Assembly: GCA_030674155.1 (NCBI GenBank)
Contig: CM060327.1
Span: 27,116,491-27,180,490 of the forward strand
DNA length: 64,000 nt
Direction: 5' to 3'
Source: Stramonita haemastoma
Taxonomy: Eukaryota > Mollusca > Gastropoda > Neogastropoda > Muricidae
Within the stretch, counting starts at the first letter, position 1. Each line of letters starts with the position of its first letter. The position numbers and the translations under genes are program-made. Shown piece by piece: positions 11,939-23,660 of the stretch. The notes below the pieces were generated by a model that was given only the letters and a program-made list of their open reading frames with translations, was not told the origin of the DNA and made no database searches.

Positions 11939-13117
11939 CGAGGGAGAGGAGATTGGCACCGCCCTCAATATAGGCCTACTGGCCCCCTAGAGAAGCTGAG
12001 GTCTCTGAAGCCTCGCTCCCCTACGACCACATAGGTTATGGGACACCTTTACCTTTTTCTTTTTTTCTTTTTTTTTTTTTTTACCTATTGCACTTAAACC
12101 TAAAGCATCCACATTCTTCATTTTGTGTCAGATGGCAGGGGCAGCATAGCGGGCATTAGCAAGCTTTACAGATTATTAATAATGGGGTTTCTTTGGCATA
12201 TGATTTTTTGAAGGGAGGGCAAGTCACCTTTTTCATGAAGGTGTCCCTTGCGTGTGATGTTTTCTCTGAAGCTTACCGAGCAGTGCGTGGAGATGAGGAT
12301 TGGCGGTGTTGTGAGTCATCACTGTTGTTGGGTGGGAGGAGGAGATTTTAGGTTTAAATTACAGGCCTAGGCTACTGCGGAGACTGCCTGAGAGGAGAGT
12401 CTGGCAAGTGAGACGCTGAAAAGGGTATCCTATCCTCTGGCCTTGAAATGCTGTTCCATCTTCTGGCAATGATACTTCTCAAACTGCTGTCATCAGAATA
12501 CAACGGGCGAGATAAATCTGCTCAAACACTAACAAATCACAAATTTACTAATCACATTAAAAACAAAAACAAATCCGATAACATTCGTATCGTCCATCAT
12601 GTTTGTCATTGACGGTGAACGATGTAGGCTAGGCCTATTCTGAAACGGCACAGGACTGAACTGGTGACAGGCGATACAAAACAATACAACACAGCACAAC
12701 ACAAAACGACACAAAACATTACAATTCCATCACAATTGTACTTACAAACTTCTAACAAGCAAATCCGGTAAACTCAAAACCCGATAACATTCACAACATC
12801 AATCACGTTGGTCGGTCATTGGCCCAGACTGATTTAGTCTGATACTGGACAGAACTGGATTTGTGGCGGTTCAAGTATGGGTCAAATATAGATCTAGTTC
12901 TATAGGTCTACGATCGGCTTCCATTCTTCGTAAGGCCTAGCAAAGTAGGCTGATTCTAACTGACCTAAATCTATTTTGAATAATGGTGTCATCTTCATGA
13001 TGTAGGCCTAGGCTACGGGTCAATATACCTTTATTTCCTTGGACAGAAAAAAATGTCAGTTTGCCGGTAAGTCCAGCAACTTTTTTTTTTTTTTTTTTTT
13101 TTAATTTTGCTCAAAGA
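11939..13117. repeat. Gap-flanking direct duplication, copy 2
   Basis: Begins with the same bases as 10660 and ends at the same point (tttaattttgctcaaaga) where copy 1 meets the gap; unique sequence resumes at 13118. Confidence 0.95.
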
Positions 13118-13331
13118 TAACGAAACAAAGCTCCTCAGTTTTCCGAATCAGGATGCTGGACATCGATTTATTAAAGTCTAGATACGATTCCCATCTCTTC
13201 AAAATGATATGCTAGTTTTCTTTTTTTGTTAGTTTGTTTTGTTTTTGTTTTTGCTCTTTTCATTGGAAGGGTGGGTGTTCCTTACTGACGTTTCTGACTT
13301 TTTCTTTTCTTGTTTGTGAATGTATGCATTT

Positions 13332-13333
<2 letters not shown>
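13118..13333. other. Short unique segment after the duplication
   Basis: T-rich; nothing recognised. Confidence 0.5.
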
Positions 13334-13606
<273 letters not shown>

Positions 13607-13612
13607 TAGTAT

Positions 13613-14040
13613 ACATGTTCTGACATTAATTAATGTTCGGGTCAGTTAGGGGTTATGTGTTTGTTGAATTCACAGGTTACATCCTCTCTTATCAATGTAT
13701 CTCTAGTGGGGATTATGCATCTGTTGAAAGTATACCTATTACTTCTCTGAAATCAGAGGTTGAACTTTTATTGTTGGTGATGGTGGTTTTTCTTTTGTTA
13801 TATTTGTTGTTGTTGTTTGGTTTTATGGAGGGTTGTTTATTTTTTTTCATTTTTTTTTGGGGGGGGTGTTTTGTTGTTTTTTTTTGTCTGTTTGTTGTTG
13901 TTTTTAGGGGAGGGGGGGGGGGGGGGGGGGGGCTGCTTTCCCTGATTAGGGTAAGGGCCGGATGAAAAAAAGTATGTGCATGCTTACTCTGTTACCCTTG
14001 GAAAGTAAAGATTGTTCATTCATTCATTTATTCATTCATC
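13613..14040 (+). mobile_element. Retroelement fragment R5, copy 1, between TC-type arrays
   Basis: ggtcagttaggggttatgtg, tatcaatgtatctc, gaaatcagaggttgaac, G/T-rich block, cctgattagggtaagggcc, ggatgaaaaaaagtatgtg, cccttggaaagtaaagatt, (CATT)n. No RT domain seen. Confidence 0.65.
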
Positions 14041-14076
14041 TCTCTCTCTCCTCTCTCTTTCCGCGCGCGCGCGCGC

Positions 14077-14141
<65 letters not shown>

Positions 14142-14145
14142 CGTG
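14037..14145. repeat. (TC)n, (CG)n, (TG)n compound array
   Basis: TC to 14058, CG 14062-14077, TG to 14137. Confidence 0.97.
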
Positions 14146-14159
14146 CCGCGCCGCGATAT

Positions 14160-14255
14160 AACAAAACTGCAAACACACGGGGACCGGATGAAAAAAAGCA
14201 CATGTTGCTTATTCTGTTATCCTCGATATAAAAGAATAAATAAATAAATAAATGT
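14160..14255 (+). repeat. SINE-1 3' end (tail A)
   Basis: acacggggaccggatg, aaaaaaagcacatg, ttctgttatcctcgatat, then (TAAA)n. Confidence 0.8.
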
Positions 14256-14601
14256 GAATAAGGGCGTATGTATTCATTGTTAACATTTTTGGGTTCCAGT
14301 TTTGTTTTCGGTTATTGCCTAACAAAAAGTGTTTGGGGTTTTGTTTTTGTTTTTTTGTTGTTGGTTGGGTTTTTTTTTTAGTTGCTTTTCGGGATTTCGT
14401 TTGTTTTAAATTGTAGTTTGTTTGTTTCTTTCTTCGTTTTGGGGAGTATGTGTTTTGGCTGGATGGTAAGTTAAGCTTTTTGTACCTGTGTCACAGTTTG
14501 ATAACTGGTTTGTACTCTGAGTTTTTGTTTGTTCGTTTTATTTTGTTTTGCTTGTTGGCGTCCTTCATTGTTTTCTGGGAAGCTTGTAGCTCCTGCTTAT
14601 G

Positions 14602-14604
<3 letters not shown>

Positions 14605-14690
<86 letters not shown>

Positions 14691-14698
14691 CTTCTCTC
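14605..14698. repeat. (TC)n array at the 5' end of LINE-A
   Basis: About 94 bp, runs into the reverse transcriptase coding region. Confidence 0.98.
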
Positions 14699-16473
14699 AG
14701 GATACTCCACTATAGACCATATGTTTACTCTGCTTGCATTTGTACAGAAACAGTTTGCTCATAACCGTAAGCTGTATGTGGCATTTATTGACTTTGAAAA
14801 GGCATTTGATTCTGTTAATAGAAATTTGTTGTGGCCTATTCTCCTGAAAAATGGTGTGAAGGGTAAATTATTACGATGTTTGAGAGCCATGTACCAGAAT
14901 GTCAGAAGTAGAATAAGATGTGGTACAAAACTGACTGACATAATTTACTGTACCACTGGCGTTAAACAGGGCGATGTATGTAGCCCATTATTATTTTCTG
15001 TTTTTATTAATGAGTTAGCTAGAGAAGTCATCAATAATGGTAAACATGGTGCCACTTTCCCCAAGATTTCACAGAATTGTTTATTCTTCTACTTGCTGAT
15101 GATGTTATCCTGCTATCTGAAACGGTTGTTGGCTTACAAAAGCAGTTGAATAGCTTGAGCAGTGCTGCATCAGCGCTTGATCTTAAGGTTAATCTGAATA
15201 AGAGTAATATTGTTGTATTCAGAAAGGGTGGTTATTTAGCTGCTCATGAAAAATGGTTGTACAATGGAAAAGTCATGCCTGTGATTAATGTCTATAAATA
15301 CTTAGGTATTTGCTTTTCTACAAAGCTTAGTTTCACAGCTGCATGTAAAGATCTGGCAAGTCGAGGTAAACGAAGTTTGTTATTGGTTTTGAGAAAGTTA
15401 CGAATGTTGAATAATAACTCTTTTGACTTGCTCATTAAGATATTTGATGCGCAAATACAACCCATTGTATTATATGGTGCAGAAATTTGGGGCTTGGATG
15501 CAGCTGTAACACATTGTGAATCAGTGCACCTCTTTGCTTTAAAGCAGTTTTTAGGCTTAGATAGACGTACACCAAATGATCTTGTGTATAGTGAAACTAA
15601 CAGATACCCTCTATCTGTTAATGCGGCTGTAAGATGTGTAAGATACTGGATTAAGATTTTGCATATGGATGAGAACAGACTACCTTTTAGATCTTATAAG
15701 ATGCTTTATGATCTAGATGCCAAAGGGAAAAATAACTGGGCTACACAAATACGTACCTGTTTATGTGAACTCGGTTTTGGATTTGTTTGGTTCAATCAAG
15801 GTGTTGGAAATTGTAGAGAATTTATAAACATGTTCAGGCAAAGATTGATTGACTGCCGTTGGCAGCAATGGAGTGATCACATACAAACCAGTGAAAGATA
15901 TCTATTGTACAGACAATTTACAAGTACACATGATGTCAAACCTTATCTAAAGCTTGATGTGGACATTCATCTGAAAAGAATTATGTCAAAGTTTAGACTG
16001 GGTGTTTCAGATTTAAATGTTCATAAGTTCAGATATAGAGAACATGATGTTGATGACCCCAGGTTACTATGTCCATTATGTAAGCAAGCACCTGAGGATG
16101 AAGTACATTTTGTGTTATGCTGTCCAGTATTAGAGGATGTTAGGCAGAATTACATCCCTGTAAAATATAGTAGGCAGCCTAATTCTTTTCGACTTTGTTT
16201 ACTCATGGCGTCAAGTCAGCCTGAGGTTGTGCGTAGCCTCACTTTATATTTGTGTAAAGCTTTCAGAATAAGAGATATATTGTTGTCGTAGGTTATATTT
16301 GTGTATCTGACTTTATACAGTAATTTTTGTTGTTGTTATTAGGTTATTGTTGTTTGTGGGTTGTTTTTTTTTCCTCTCACCAAAATACTAAGCAGCTCGG
16401 CAACCCCCCTTCATGTATGGGCCAATGGCCTTTTTGTGAATAAAGTTTTCGAGTTCGAGTTCGAGTTTCGAGT

Positions 16474-16475
<2 letters not shown>
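14698..16475 (+). mobile_element. Non-LTR retrotransposon (LINE-A), 5'-truncated, nested in (TC)n
   Basis: Reverse transcriptase reading from 14700: GYSTIDHMFTLLAF, LYVAFIDFEKAFDSVNRNLL, TGVKQGDVCSPLLFSVFINE; one frameshift near 15055-15065; then LLLADDVILLSE (ADD catalytic pair at 15092-15103), INVYKYLGI, thumb and a C-terminal CPLCKQAPEDEVHFVLCC zinc-like motif (about 16070-16125), stop at 16289-16291. A 184 bp 3'UTR contains gaataaag and a (GAGTTC)n end that runs directly into (TC)n. The 5' break also abuts (TC)n. Endonuclease and ORF1 are missing. Clade not assigned (APE-type LINE). Confidence 0.92.

Positions 16476-16564
<89 letters not shown>
16476..16564. repeat. (TC)n array at the 3' end of LINE-A
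   Basis: About 89 bp directly after (GAGTTC)n. Confidence 0.98.
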
Positions 16565-16567
<3 letters not shown>

Positions 16568-16699
16568 CACATTCTAATCAGATGTATGCTAATACCACAA
16601 GTGAATGTTTTAATCGTTGTGCTTGGAAGTGTTTTCAGGTGCAGTTTTGGAAAGGATTGAGAACGAAATTAATGTGAGGGGGGGGGGGGGGGGGGGGGG

Positions 16700-16768
16700 T
16701 GGATAGCGAGTGTGTGAAATTGTAATGGGTCCGGTGGCCTTCTACAATAAAATCGTTCAGAGTTCAGA

Positions 16769-16771
<3 letters not shown>
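16700..16771 (+). mobile_element. LINE-A-like 3' end, diverged
   Basis: atgggtccggtggccttc, acaataaaatcg, cagagttcagagttc then (TC)n; parallels the LINE-A end. A G-run precedes it. Confidence 0.65.

Positions 16772-16842
<71 letters not shown>
16771..16842. repeat. (TC)n array
   Basis: Between the diverged LINE-A end and R5 copy 2. Confidence 0.98.
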
Positions 16843-16847
<5 letters not shown>

Positions 16848-17448
16848 TTTTGTTGTTGTTGTTGTTGTTTTCCTCACATATATTCTACGAATCAGTGTAT
16901 CTGTGCATTATTGCTCGGGTCAGTTGCAGATTACCTTTTTTTTAAACCTCAGTTGCAGATTATGTGTTTATCAAATACACAGCTATCTCTTTTGTTTAAA
17001 TGATTATCAATGTATCCAGTTAGAGATTATAGGGTTCAACATTATATATATCTCTCTCTTTTCTTTAAATCATAGGTTGAACTTTTGTTGTTCGTGGTGG
17101 TGGCTTTTACTGGGGGAGGGATTTGCTTTTATTTATTTTTTGGTGGTGGTGGGGGTGGGGGTAGTTTGTTTTTCTTTGGGGTTTTGTTTGTCTTTTTAAA
17201 TTTTTTATTTGGGTGGGGTTTTTTTTTTTGGGGGGGGAGGGGGTGGTGGGGGTGGAGGGGGGGGGGGGAGTAGTTCTTGTTTTTGAAAGGGTTTCGTTTT
17301 TATTTTGATAGTCCCTGATCAGGGCAAGGGCCGGATGAAAAAAAAGTATGTGAGTGCTTATCTGTCACCCTTGAAAAGTAAAGATTATTCCTTCCTTCCT
17401 TCATCCATTCATTCATTCATCCAGTCATTCATTCATTTATTCATTCAT
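16843..17448 (+). mobile_element. Retroelement fragment R5, copy 2, between TC arrays
   Basis: cgggtcagttgcagatta, tatcaatgtatccag, aatcataggttgaac, G/T-rich block, ccctgatcagggcaagggcc, ggatgaaaaaaaagtatgtg, cccttgaaaagtaaagatt, (CATT)n. Same block order as 13613-14040. The 'ggatgaaaaaa...ttaccct' end also appears at 7727-7785 (+), 26850-26900 (-) and 30255-30325 (-). Confidence 0.65.
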
Positions 17449-17474
17449 TCTCTCTCTGTCTCTCTCTCTCTCAT

Positions 17475-17712
17475 CCAGTCCTTCGGATGAGACTTTAAAC
17501 CGAGGCCCCGTGTGCGAACGCACGCAGAACATCTTGCGCACACGTTAAATCCTGTTCCGCTTTTCGTAAGAGTAGGCCATCGTGTGCCGGTGGGAACAGA
17601 TGACAATATTTACAAAAACTGCATGCACACGGGGACCGGATGAAAAAAAGCACATGATTGCTTATTCTGTTATCCTCGATATAAAAGAATAAATAAAAAT
17701 AAATAAATAAAT
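17475..17712 (+). repeat. SINE-1 body plus tail A, CpG-rich copy
   Basis: Starts tccagtccttcggatgag, then gcagaacatcttgcgca, gtgtgccggtgggaaca, cacggggaccggatg and (TAAA)n. Young-looking: many CpGs kept. Its 5' edge sits in a TC tract. Confidence 0.85.
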
Positions 17713-18016
<304 letters not shown>

Positions 18017-18214
18017 TGAAACTCTAGCATTTCTAATCTCACTTGAGCTCTGATTCCCAAACACTTCCCATTCAAGTCCTCAAACTACCGATGAAGTCAC
18101 ACCTACTCCACATCACCATCTCGCTTCAACTGATACTTAACTCCATTTTCACGCCATCGCGGGAAATCACTCTTGTCACCCCCCTCTGTCACAGAAGTGT
18201 CACGGTTATCGATC

Positions 18215-18440
18215 TTTGCGAAAGCGGAGCGAACGCACGAAGAACATCTTGTGCACACGTTATATCCTGTTCCGCTTTTTATAAGAGTAGGCCATCGTGT
18301 GCCGATGGGAACAGATGACAAGATTTACAAAACTGTATACACACGGGGATTAGATGTAAAAAAAAACACCAAAAAACAAGAAAAAACACCACATACGACT
18401 GCTTATTCCATTATCCTCTATATAAAATAATTTTTAAAAG
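18215..18440 (+). repeat. SINE-1 body plus tail A
   Basis: gcggagcgaacgcacgaag, aacatcttgtgcacacg, gtgtgccgatgggaacag, acacggggattagatg, ccattatcctctatat. Confidence 0.82.
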
Positions 18441-18781
18441 ATAATATAAAAATAAAACGTACACACATGCATACAGGTACTGGCAAGTCTTCACTTTTGA
18501 GTTGACTAGGAAGATTAAAACACAAAATTTCTCTGCTCATAGCCTATAATTTTCACCAGAGGTCGTAAGCTAAGATTCTAAACCCATGAAACGTTATGGG
18601 ATACGCGTCCTTTAGTTTTTTTGTGTGAAATCTGATCTGGACCCTGTTGCCCCTATTAAGAGATTGTTTACTCTAATCTTGCGGCACTGTACTGCCACTG
18701 TGTGCCATGGGTTACTTACTGTTCAGCCTACTTGTATCTAAAGGTCTGTCTGTATTGTCACCCAGGACAATATATCGAGGA

Positions 18782-19125
18782 TATGTATTTATTTTTATAT
18801 CGAGGATAATGGAATAAGCACTCATGTGCTTTTTTCTTTACATCCAGTCCCCGTGTGTATGCTGTTTTGTAAATTTTGTCATCTGTCCCCACCGGCACAC
18901 GATGGCCTACTCTCACGAAAAGCGGAACAGGATTTAACATGTGCGCAAGATGTTCTGCATGCGTTCGCACACGGGGCCTTGGTTTATAGTCTCATCCTAA
19001 AGACTTTTGGGGAGAGTGGAGTCAGCACTGATGTTAATTCCAGGGGAAAAATTCCCTCGAACCGGAATCGAACCCGGGTCGTCAAATTGCAAAGGCAATG
19101 TTCTGACCACTAGGCTATCCCCTCT
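18782..19125 (-). repeat. SINE-1, full length (tail A)
   Basis: Plus strand runs from cgaggataatggaataagc through ccccaccggcacacgatgg, aagatgttctgcatgcg, tccaggggaaaaattccc, to the head ggaatcgaacccggg and accactaggctatcccc. Complete, with B box preserved. Confidence 0.9.
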
Positions 19126-19509
19126 CCCCTCCCATTCTGAGTAGACCACCCGAATAATTTGTGACACATTGTTTTCACGCATGCCTTCCTCAATGAGACT
19201 ATTACATTAATGTTGTGCTTCCCTTGTGGTTCTTTGCTTTTCTTTTTTTTTGCTCTTTTTTTTGTGTGTGGCAAAGTTGTAGTTGGACTACTTATCTGTT
19301 CGGGTTTAACACACACAAAAAACAATCCCCAATACCATGGTTGACATAAAGAACGTAAGAATCTAAATAGAGCTTATATGATGTTCTGCAGGCGCATTTA
19401 CGGACTTAAACATTAGCACTACCGAACATGGTTGACTCAGGAGAGAGTTAAAATCTCAACCCTCTAAAAAGTGCTGCATAGGCCTAGACTGGACCGTGAT
19501 TTCAAGGGC

Positions 19510-19524
19510 AGTAATTATTTCTGT
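19510..19524. repeat. LINE-B target-site duplication, left
   Basis: agtaattatttctgt, identical to 23271-23285. Confidence 0.92.
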
Positions 19525-22500
19525 CTTACTGGAAATTCAACAACAATTTGTTGCAGGATATGGGCTACATAGATTTCATGTCTCTTTTAATCCAGTCGTA
19601 TGTTGATTCTAAACCAGCGGATAGCGATCTCCTGCGGTGGTGGGATAATCTCAAATGTAAAATAAAGGAAACTACAATTGTATTTTCACAAAATAAGAAA
19701 AAAAAGGGAGAATTTTGAATTCAAATCTCTTCAAAAGGAATTTGTCTTTCTTTGTGAACAGGGAAAGTGGGATGAGGCCCAAACTGTCAAGGATCAAATT
19801 TTGCAACGTCAAAAGGAACAATTGCGTGGTTACGTTGTTCGATCCAAAGCCCAGTCTTTGGGAGAGGGAGAAAGGCCATCGAAATTTTTTCTACGAAAAG
19901 AACTTTTTCGGGGTAAAAAGAAGACTATTCGGGAGGTTGTCAACATGCAGGGGGACAGGTGCACAGATTCCAGGACGATTCTGCAGGCCTTCAAGGGTTA
20001 TTATACCTCTCTTTTTTCCAGGGAGGACAACGACGGCGCTGTTGTTGATGATTTGCTGTCCGGATTGCCCAGAGTCGAGGCTGATGATGCCGAGCGCTTG
20101 GGGTTGCCGGTCACAGAGGAGGAGGTCAGAGTCTCCTTAGGGAGCATGTGCTCCGGTAAGTCGCCTGGTAGCGACGGTTTGACAAAAGAATTTTATGTCG
20201 CCTTTCTGGATCAGCTGATGCCGGTTTTGGTTCCATTATTCAATTTCTTTCCAGTTTGTGGGGAGATGTCGCCTTCTCAAAGGCTTTCTTACATATCGGT
20301 GATATGTAAAGATGAGGCCAATTGTCAGTCTTTAAAAAACTACCGACCTATATCGTTATTAAACGTGGATTATAAAGTTCTAACGAAACTGCTTTGTAAC
20401 AGACTCAAGCTGGTCTTAAACCAGATTGTTCATCCTGATCAAACTTGCGCTGTACCTGAAAGATCGATAGTCGATAGCTGCCATTTAGTTCGTGACATTC
20501 TTGATTATAGCGCCGCCAAGAATCTTCCGGTCATTCTCTTGAGCCTTGATCAGGAGAAGGCTTTCGATCGAGTAGCTCATGATTACCTTTTCCGCACCCT
20601 GGAAGCCTTTGGGGTGGGGGAGGGTTTTTACGTTGGGTCAGGGCGATATATAACAATCTATCAAGCAGTGTTTTAGTTAACCAGTTCATTTCCGAGCCTT
20701 TTTCTGTCGGTAGGTCGGTGCGACAGGGGTGCAGTTTGTCACCCTTGTTGTACGTCCTCTGTTTGGAACCCATCTTGGCAAAAAGTCCGGAAGGATCCCT
20801 CGGTTCGCGGTTTCCGCATTCCGGGTCAGAAGGAGCCGCAGAAAGCCTCGGTTTTTGCGGACGACAGCAATTTCTTTTTGACGGACGAAGATTCGGTGGG
20901 GAAAGTTATTGAATGGTATCGCTATTTTGGTCTCGGTCTGGGGCGAGATTAAACAAAGCCAAGTGCAAAGGCCTTTTCTGGGGAAAGTGGAAGTCGCGGT
21001 CGGACCACCCCTTTGGAATCGCCTGGGTGGACAGTTTAAAAGTTTTCGGGGTTTGGTTCGGTTCGGTCACAGCTGACGAGATGTGGGGTCCTGTTTTGGG
21101 GAAAATTAAACGTACCTTGAATATGTACAAGGGGCGCATGACGTCGGTGTACGGTCGCGCCGTCATTGTTAACACCATGGTTTTATCAAATTATGGTACC
21201 TGGCTTCGGTTGTTCATTTACCAGATGTTTTCCTGAGGAAAATTGAGCAGGCGGTCTTTTCCTTTTTTTGGAACGGCTCCACGGAATTTTTAGCGCGTAG
21301 CACAATGTATCTGCCTAAAAGCAAAGGAGGTGTGGGAGTCATCAACATTAAATGGAAAATTTTCAGCTTATTGTTATCGCAAGTTTCCAAAATTATTTTT
21401 GACGACAACAGCCTGCGTTGGGTCCCTTTCGGACATGTGTGGTTAGGGTTGCGCCTGGTGCGTTTTAGCGCGTACAGATTTTCGAACTCGTTCCCGCATT
21501 GCGGCGAGGACCTTCCTCCGTTTTAAAAACACCTTTCGGAGGTTCTTACCATGGTTTTTCGGGACTCGCCAGCCCTTTCTTTTGCGAAGGGAGCCAGATG
21601 CCGGTTTTTTTAATAAGCACTTCACGATCAGATATGAAGAGACCCATCGGGTCATCCGCGTTTTTCCGCGGGTCGATTTTGCCGCGGTTTTCAGTGGCCT
21701 GGCCAACCGGCTTCTGGACCCTGTTGTTTTAAACGTTTCTTTTAAACTGGCGCACGACATCCTTCCGGTAGCCTACCGTTTACGACTTTTTCCACATGCC
21801 GGTCGATCTGCGCTGTGGTTTGTGTCATAAGGAAACAGAGACAGTTTTTCATTTATTTTATTATTGTCCCTTGGTGCAGGGGGCGAAGTCGTTTTTGGTA
21901 AAGTGTAGCAAGAGCATCGAAGGCGTCGGTGTATCGCTGGAATGTGTTCGGTTTTCGGTCCTCGGCGGTTCTGGCTCCCGTCACGTGGAGAAGGCGGCAT
22001 TTCTGATCGTGTTATTCGAATATCGGTACGCGATCTGGCGGTGCAGAAACAGGGCTCGTTTTGATAAGAAGCCTTTTAGGTCGGAGGATATCACTGCTTA
22101 TTTCCTGGCACGAGTCAGAGTCCGTTTGTTGGTAGACTTTTCGCGATGGCCTCTAGAGAGGTTCGAGCATTTTTGGGCTTATGACGCGCTTTGTAGCTTG
22201 TCGCATGATAGGTTGACCTTGAAGTTCGAGTTTTAGATCGGTATTTTTGGGAATGTTGCTTGTTGTACATGTTTGTTGATGATCGGTTTGTGGGTATGCA
22301 CGAGTGTTTACTATGGTTTGAGACTGCGCTCTTGAGATAATAAAGGTGGCCTGCGTGTGTGCGTGTGTGTGAGTATGCGTGTTGGTGTGTGTTTTTGTCT
22401 GTGTTTTTGCAGGAGTTATTTGTGAAGAAGGATACGGTTTGAGGGGGTTTTCTTAGTTGGTTGTTTGGTTTTTTTTTTCCTTGTTGTTGTTGTTGTCACC

Positions 22501-23270
22501 ATGGGTTTGAAATGCCAACAGAAAGTTGGTTTTTTTTCTAGAGGTTTTTCATGGGAAATTGGGTTCCTGATCAGTGTTTGCCATTTTCTTTGGGGGTGAA
22601 TTTTTTCTATTTTATACATGATGTATACGAGGATACAAGATGTTTTTCATGGAAAATTGGTTTGGTTGAGTGAATTTTTCAATGTTATATTTGTTGTGTA
22701 GATTGATAACTATGCTTGGTTTTGTTGTTGTTGTTGTTGTTGTTGTCACCATGGGTTTGAAATGCCAACAGAAAGTTGGTTTTTTTTCTAGAGGTTTTTC
22801 ATGGGAAATTGGGTTCCTGATCAGTGTTTGCCATTTTCTTTGGGGGTGAATTTTTTCTATTTTATACATGATGTGTACGAGGATACAAGATGTTTTTCAT
22901 GGAAAATTGGTTTGGTTGAGTGAATTTTTCAATGTTATATTTGTTGTGTAGATTGAAAACTATGCTTGTTGTGTATAAGGATAACTATTGGTGGTGACTG
23001 GGGAGTGTGGTTTTGAGCTTAGGTGTGTGTGCCAATGTTTGTGCATAAAAATGCGTGTGTGCGGGTGGTTTTCTCTTTTGTCTTTTTATGCTGTGTGAAT
23101 GTTGGGAAAGTTTTAAAGGTTTTTTTTTTTTCTTTTTCTTGCTGTCCATGTGTGTGAGGAGTTGTTTGAGCTTTGAACAATGAGTGATGTTGTGTTGTTT
23201 TTGTTGTCATGAAAATTGTATGATGTACACATGTGAAAGTGAATAAACATGATTTATAAAATTAAAAAAA
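19525..23270 (+). mobile_element. Tx1-like LINE (LINE-B), 5'-truncated, with 15 bp target-site duplication
   Basis: The coding sequence starts mid-ORF2 (DFMSLLIQSYVDSKPADSD) and continues with GERPSKFF, SPGSDGLTKEFY, SLKNYRPISLLNVDYKVLTK, ILLSLDQEKAFDRVAHDYLF, RQGCSLSPLLYVLCLEPILA, FADD (20854-20865), LPKSKGGVGVIN and a C-terminal RCGLCHKETETVFHLFYYC (about 21811-21868). This order is typical of the L1/Tx1 group. Frameshifts occur near 19700, 20630, 20775, 20930, 21225 and 21500, so it cannot make a protein. The 3'UTR (22237-23270) carries a 250 bp tandem duplication, gaataaac and a short A-rich end. Confidence 0.92.
22481..22980 (+). repeat. 250 bp tandem duplication in the LINE-B 3'UTR
   Basis: Units 22481-22730 and 22731-22980 (for example tcaccatgggtttgaaatgc at 22496 and 22746) differ at only a few bases, so the duplication is recent. 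Confidence 0.93.
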
Positions 23271-23285
23271 AGTAATTATTTCTGT
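23271..23285. repeat. LINE-B target-site duplication, right
   Basis: agtaattatttctgt follows the A-rich end of the element. Confidence 0.92.
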
Positions 23286-23369
23286 AGGCTGAATGATGTG
23301 GCCTGGGTGATTTCCCGTGAAGGTTTTGTTTTGGTGTACTTTCGTTTTAGCGCCTTTTGTTATTGTAAT

Positions 23370-23660
23370 TGTGATGAGCCGGGTAGCAAGGATAGAGGAC
23401 AGGGAAAGTAGAGGGAACAATGTAGGCTACAGCAGCCAGGCAAAAGAAGACTCAGGGGAAGACAGCAGCTGGGCGTTGGTGGTCTTTATTACGTCATCTC
23501 TCTGCTCCCTCCTGTGCTCTGCTGGACTGCTACAGGTCTAACCCAGTCTACCGTAGTCTGCACACCTATCTCTCCTAGTCTCCCCTAGTCTCTGCTAGTC
23601 TCTCCTAGTCTCCCTAGCCACCCTAACCATCCCTAAATATATACCCTCCGCACGGACTGT
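23370..23660 (-). mobile_element. LTR-like segment (possible solo LTR)
   Basis: On the minus strand: gggtatatatttagg (TATA, 23636-23646), a 10 bp tandem repeat (gactaggaga type), then gtaataaagacc (poly(A) signal, 23485-23490), and an end ...gctcatcaca. Promoter, poly(A) signal 150 bp later and CA end are LTR-like. The other end, target-site duplication and any gag/pol were not found, so a short gene or promoter remains possible. Confidence 0.35.
23566..23620. repeat. 10-11 bp minisatellite (tctcctagtc)
   Basis: About five units of tctccctagtc type, within the LTR-like segment. Confidence 0.85.

Noticed and set aside
21443..21760. Basic minus-strand frame over LINE-B
   Set aside because: Shadow of the LINE-B coding strand.
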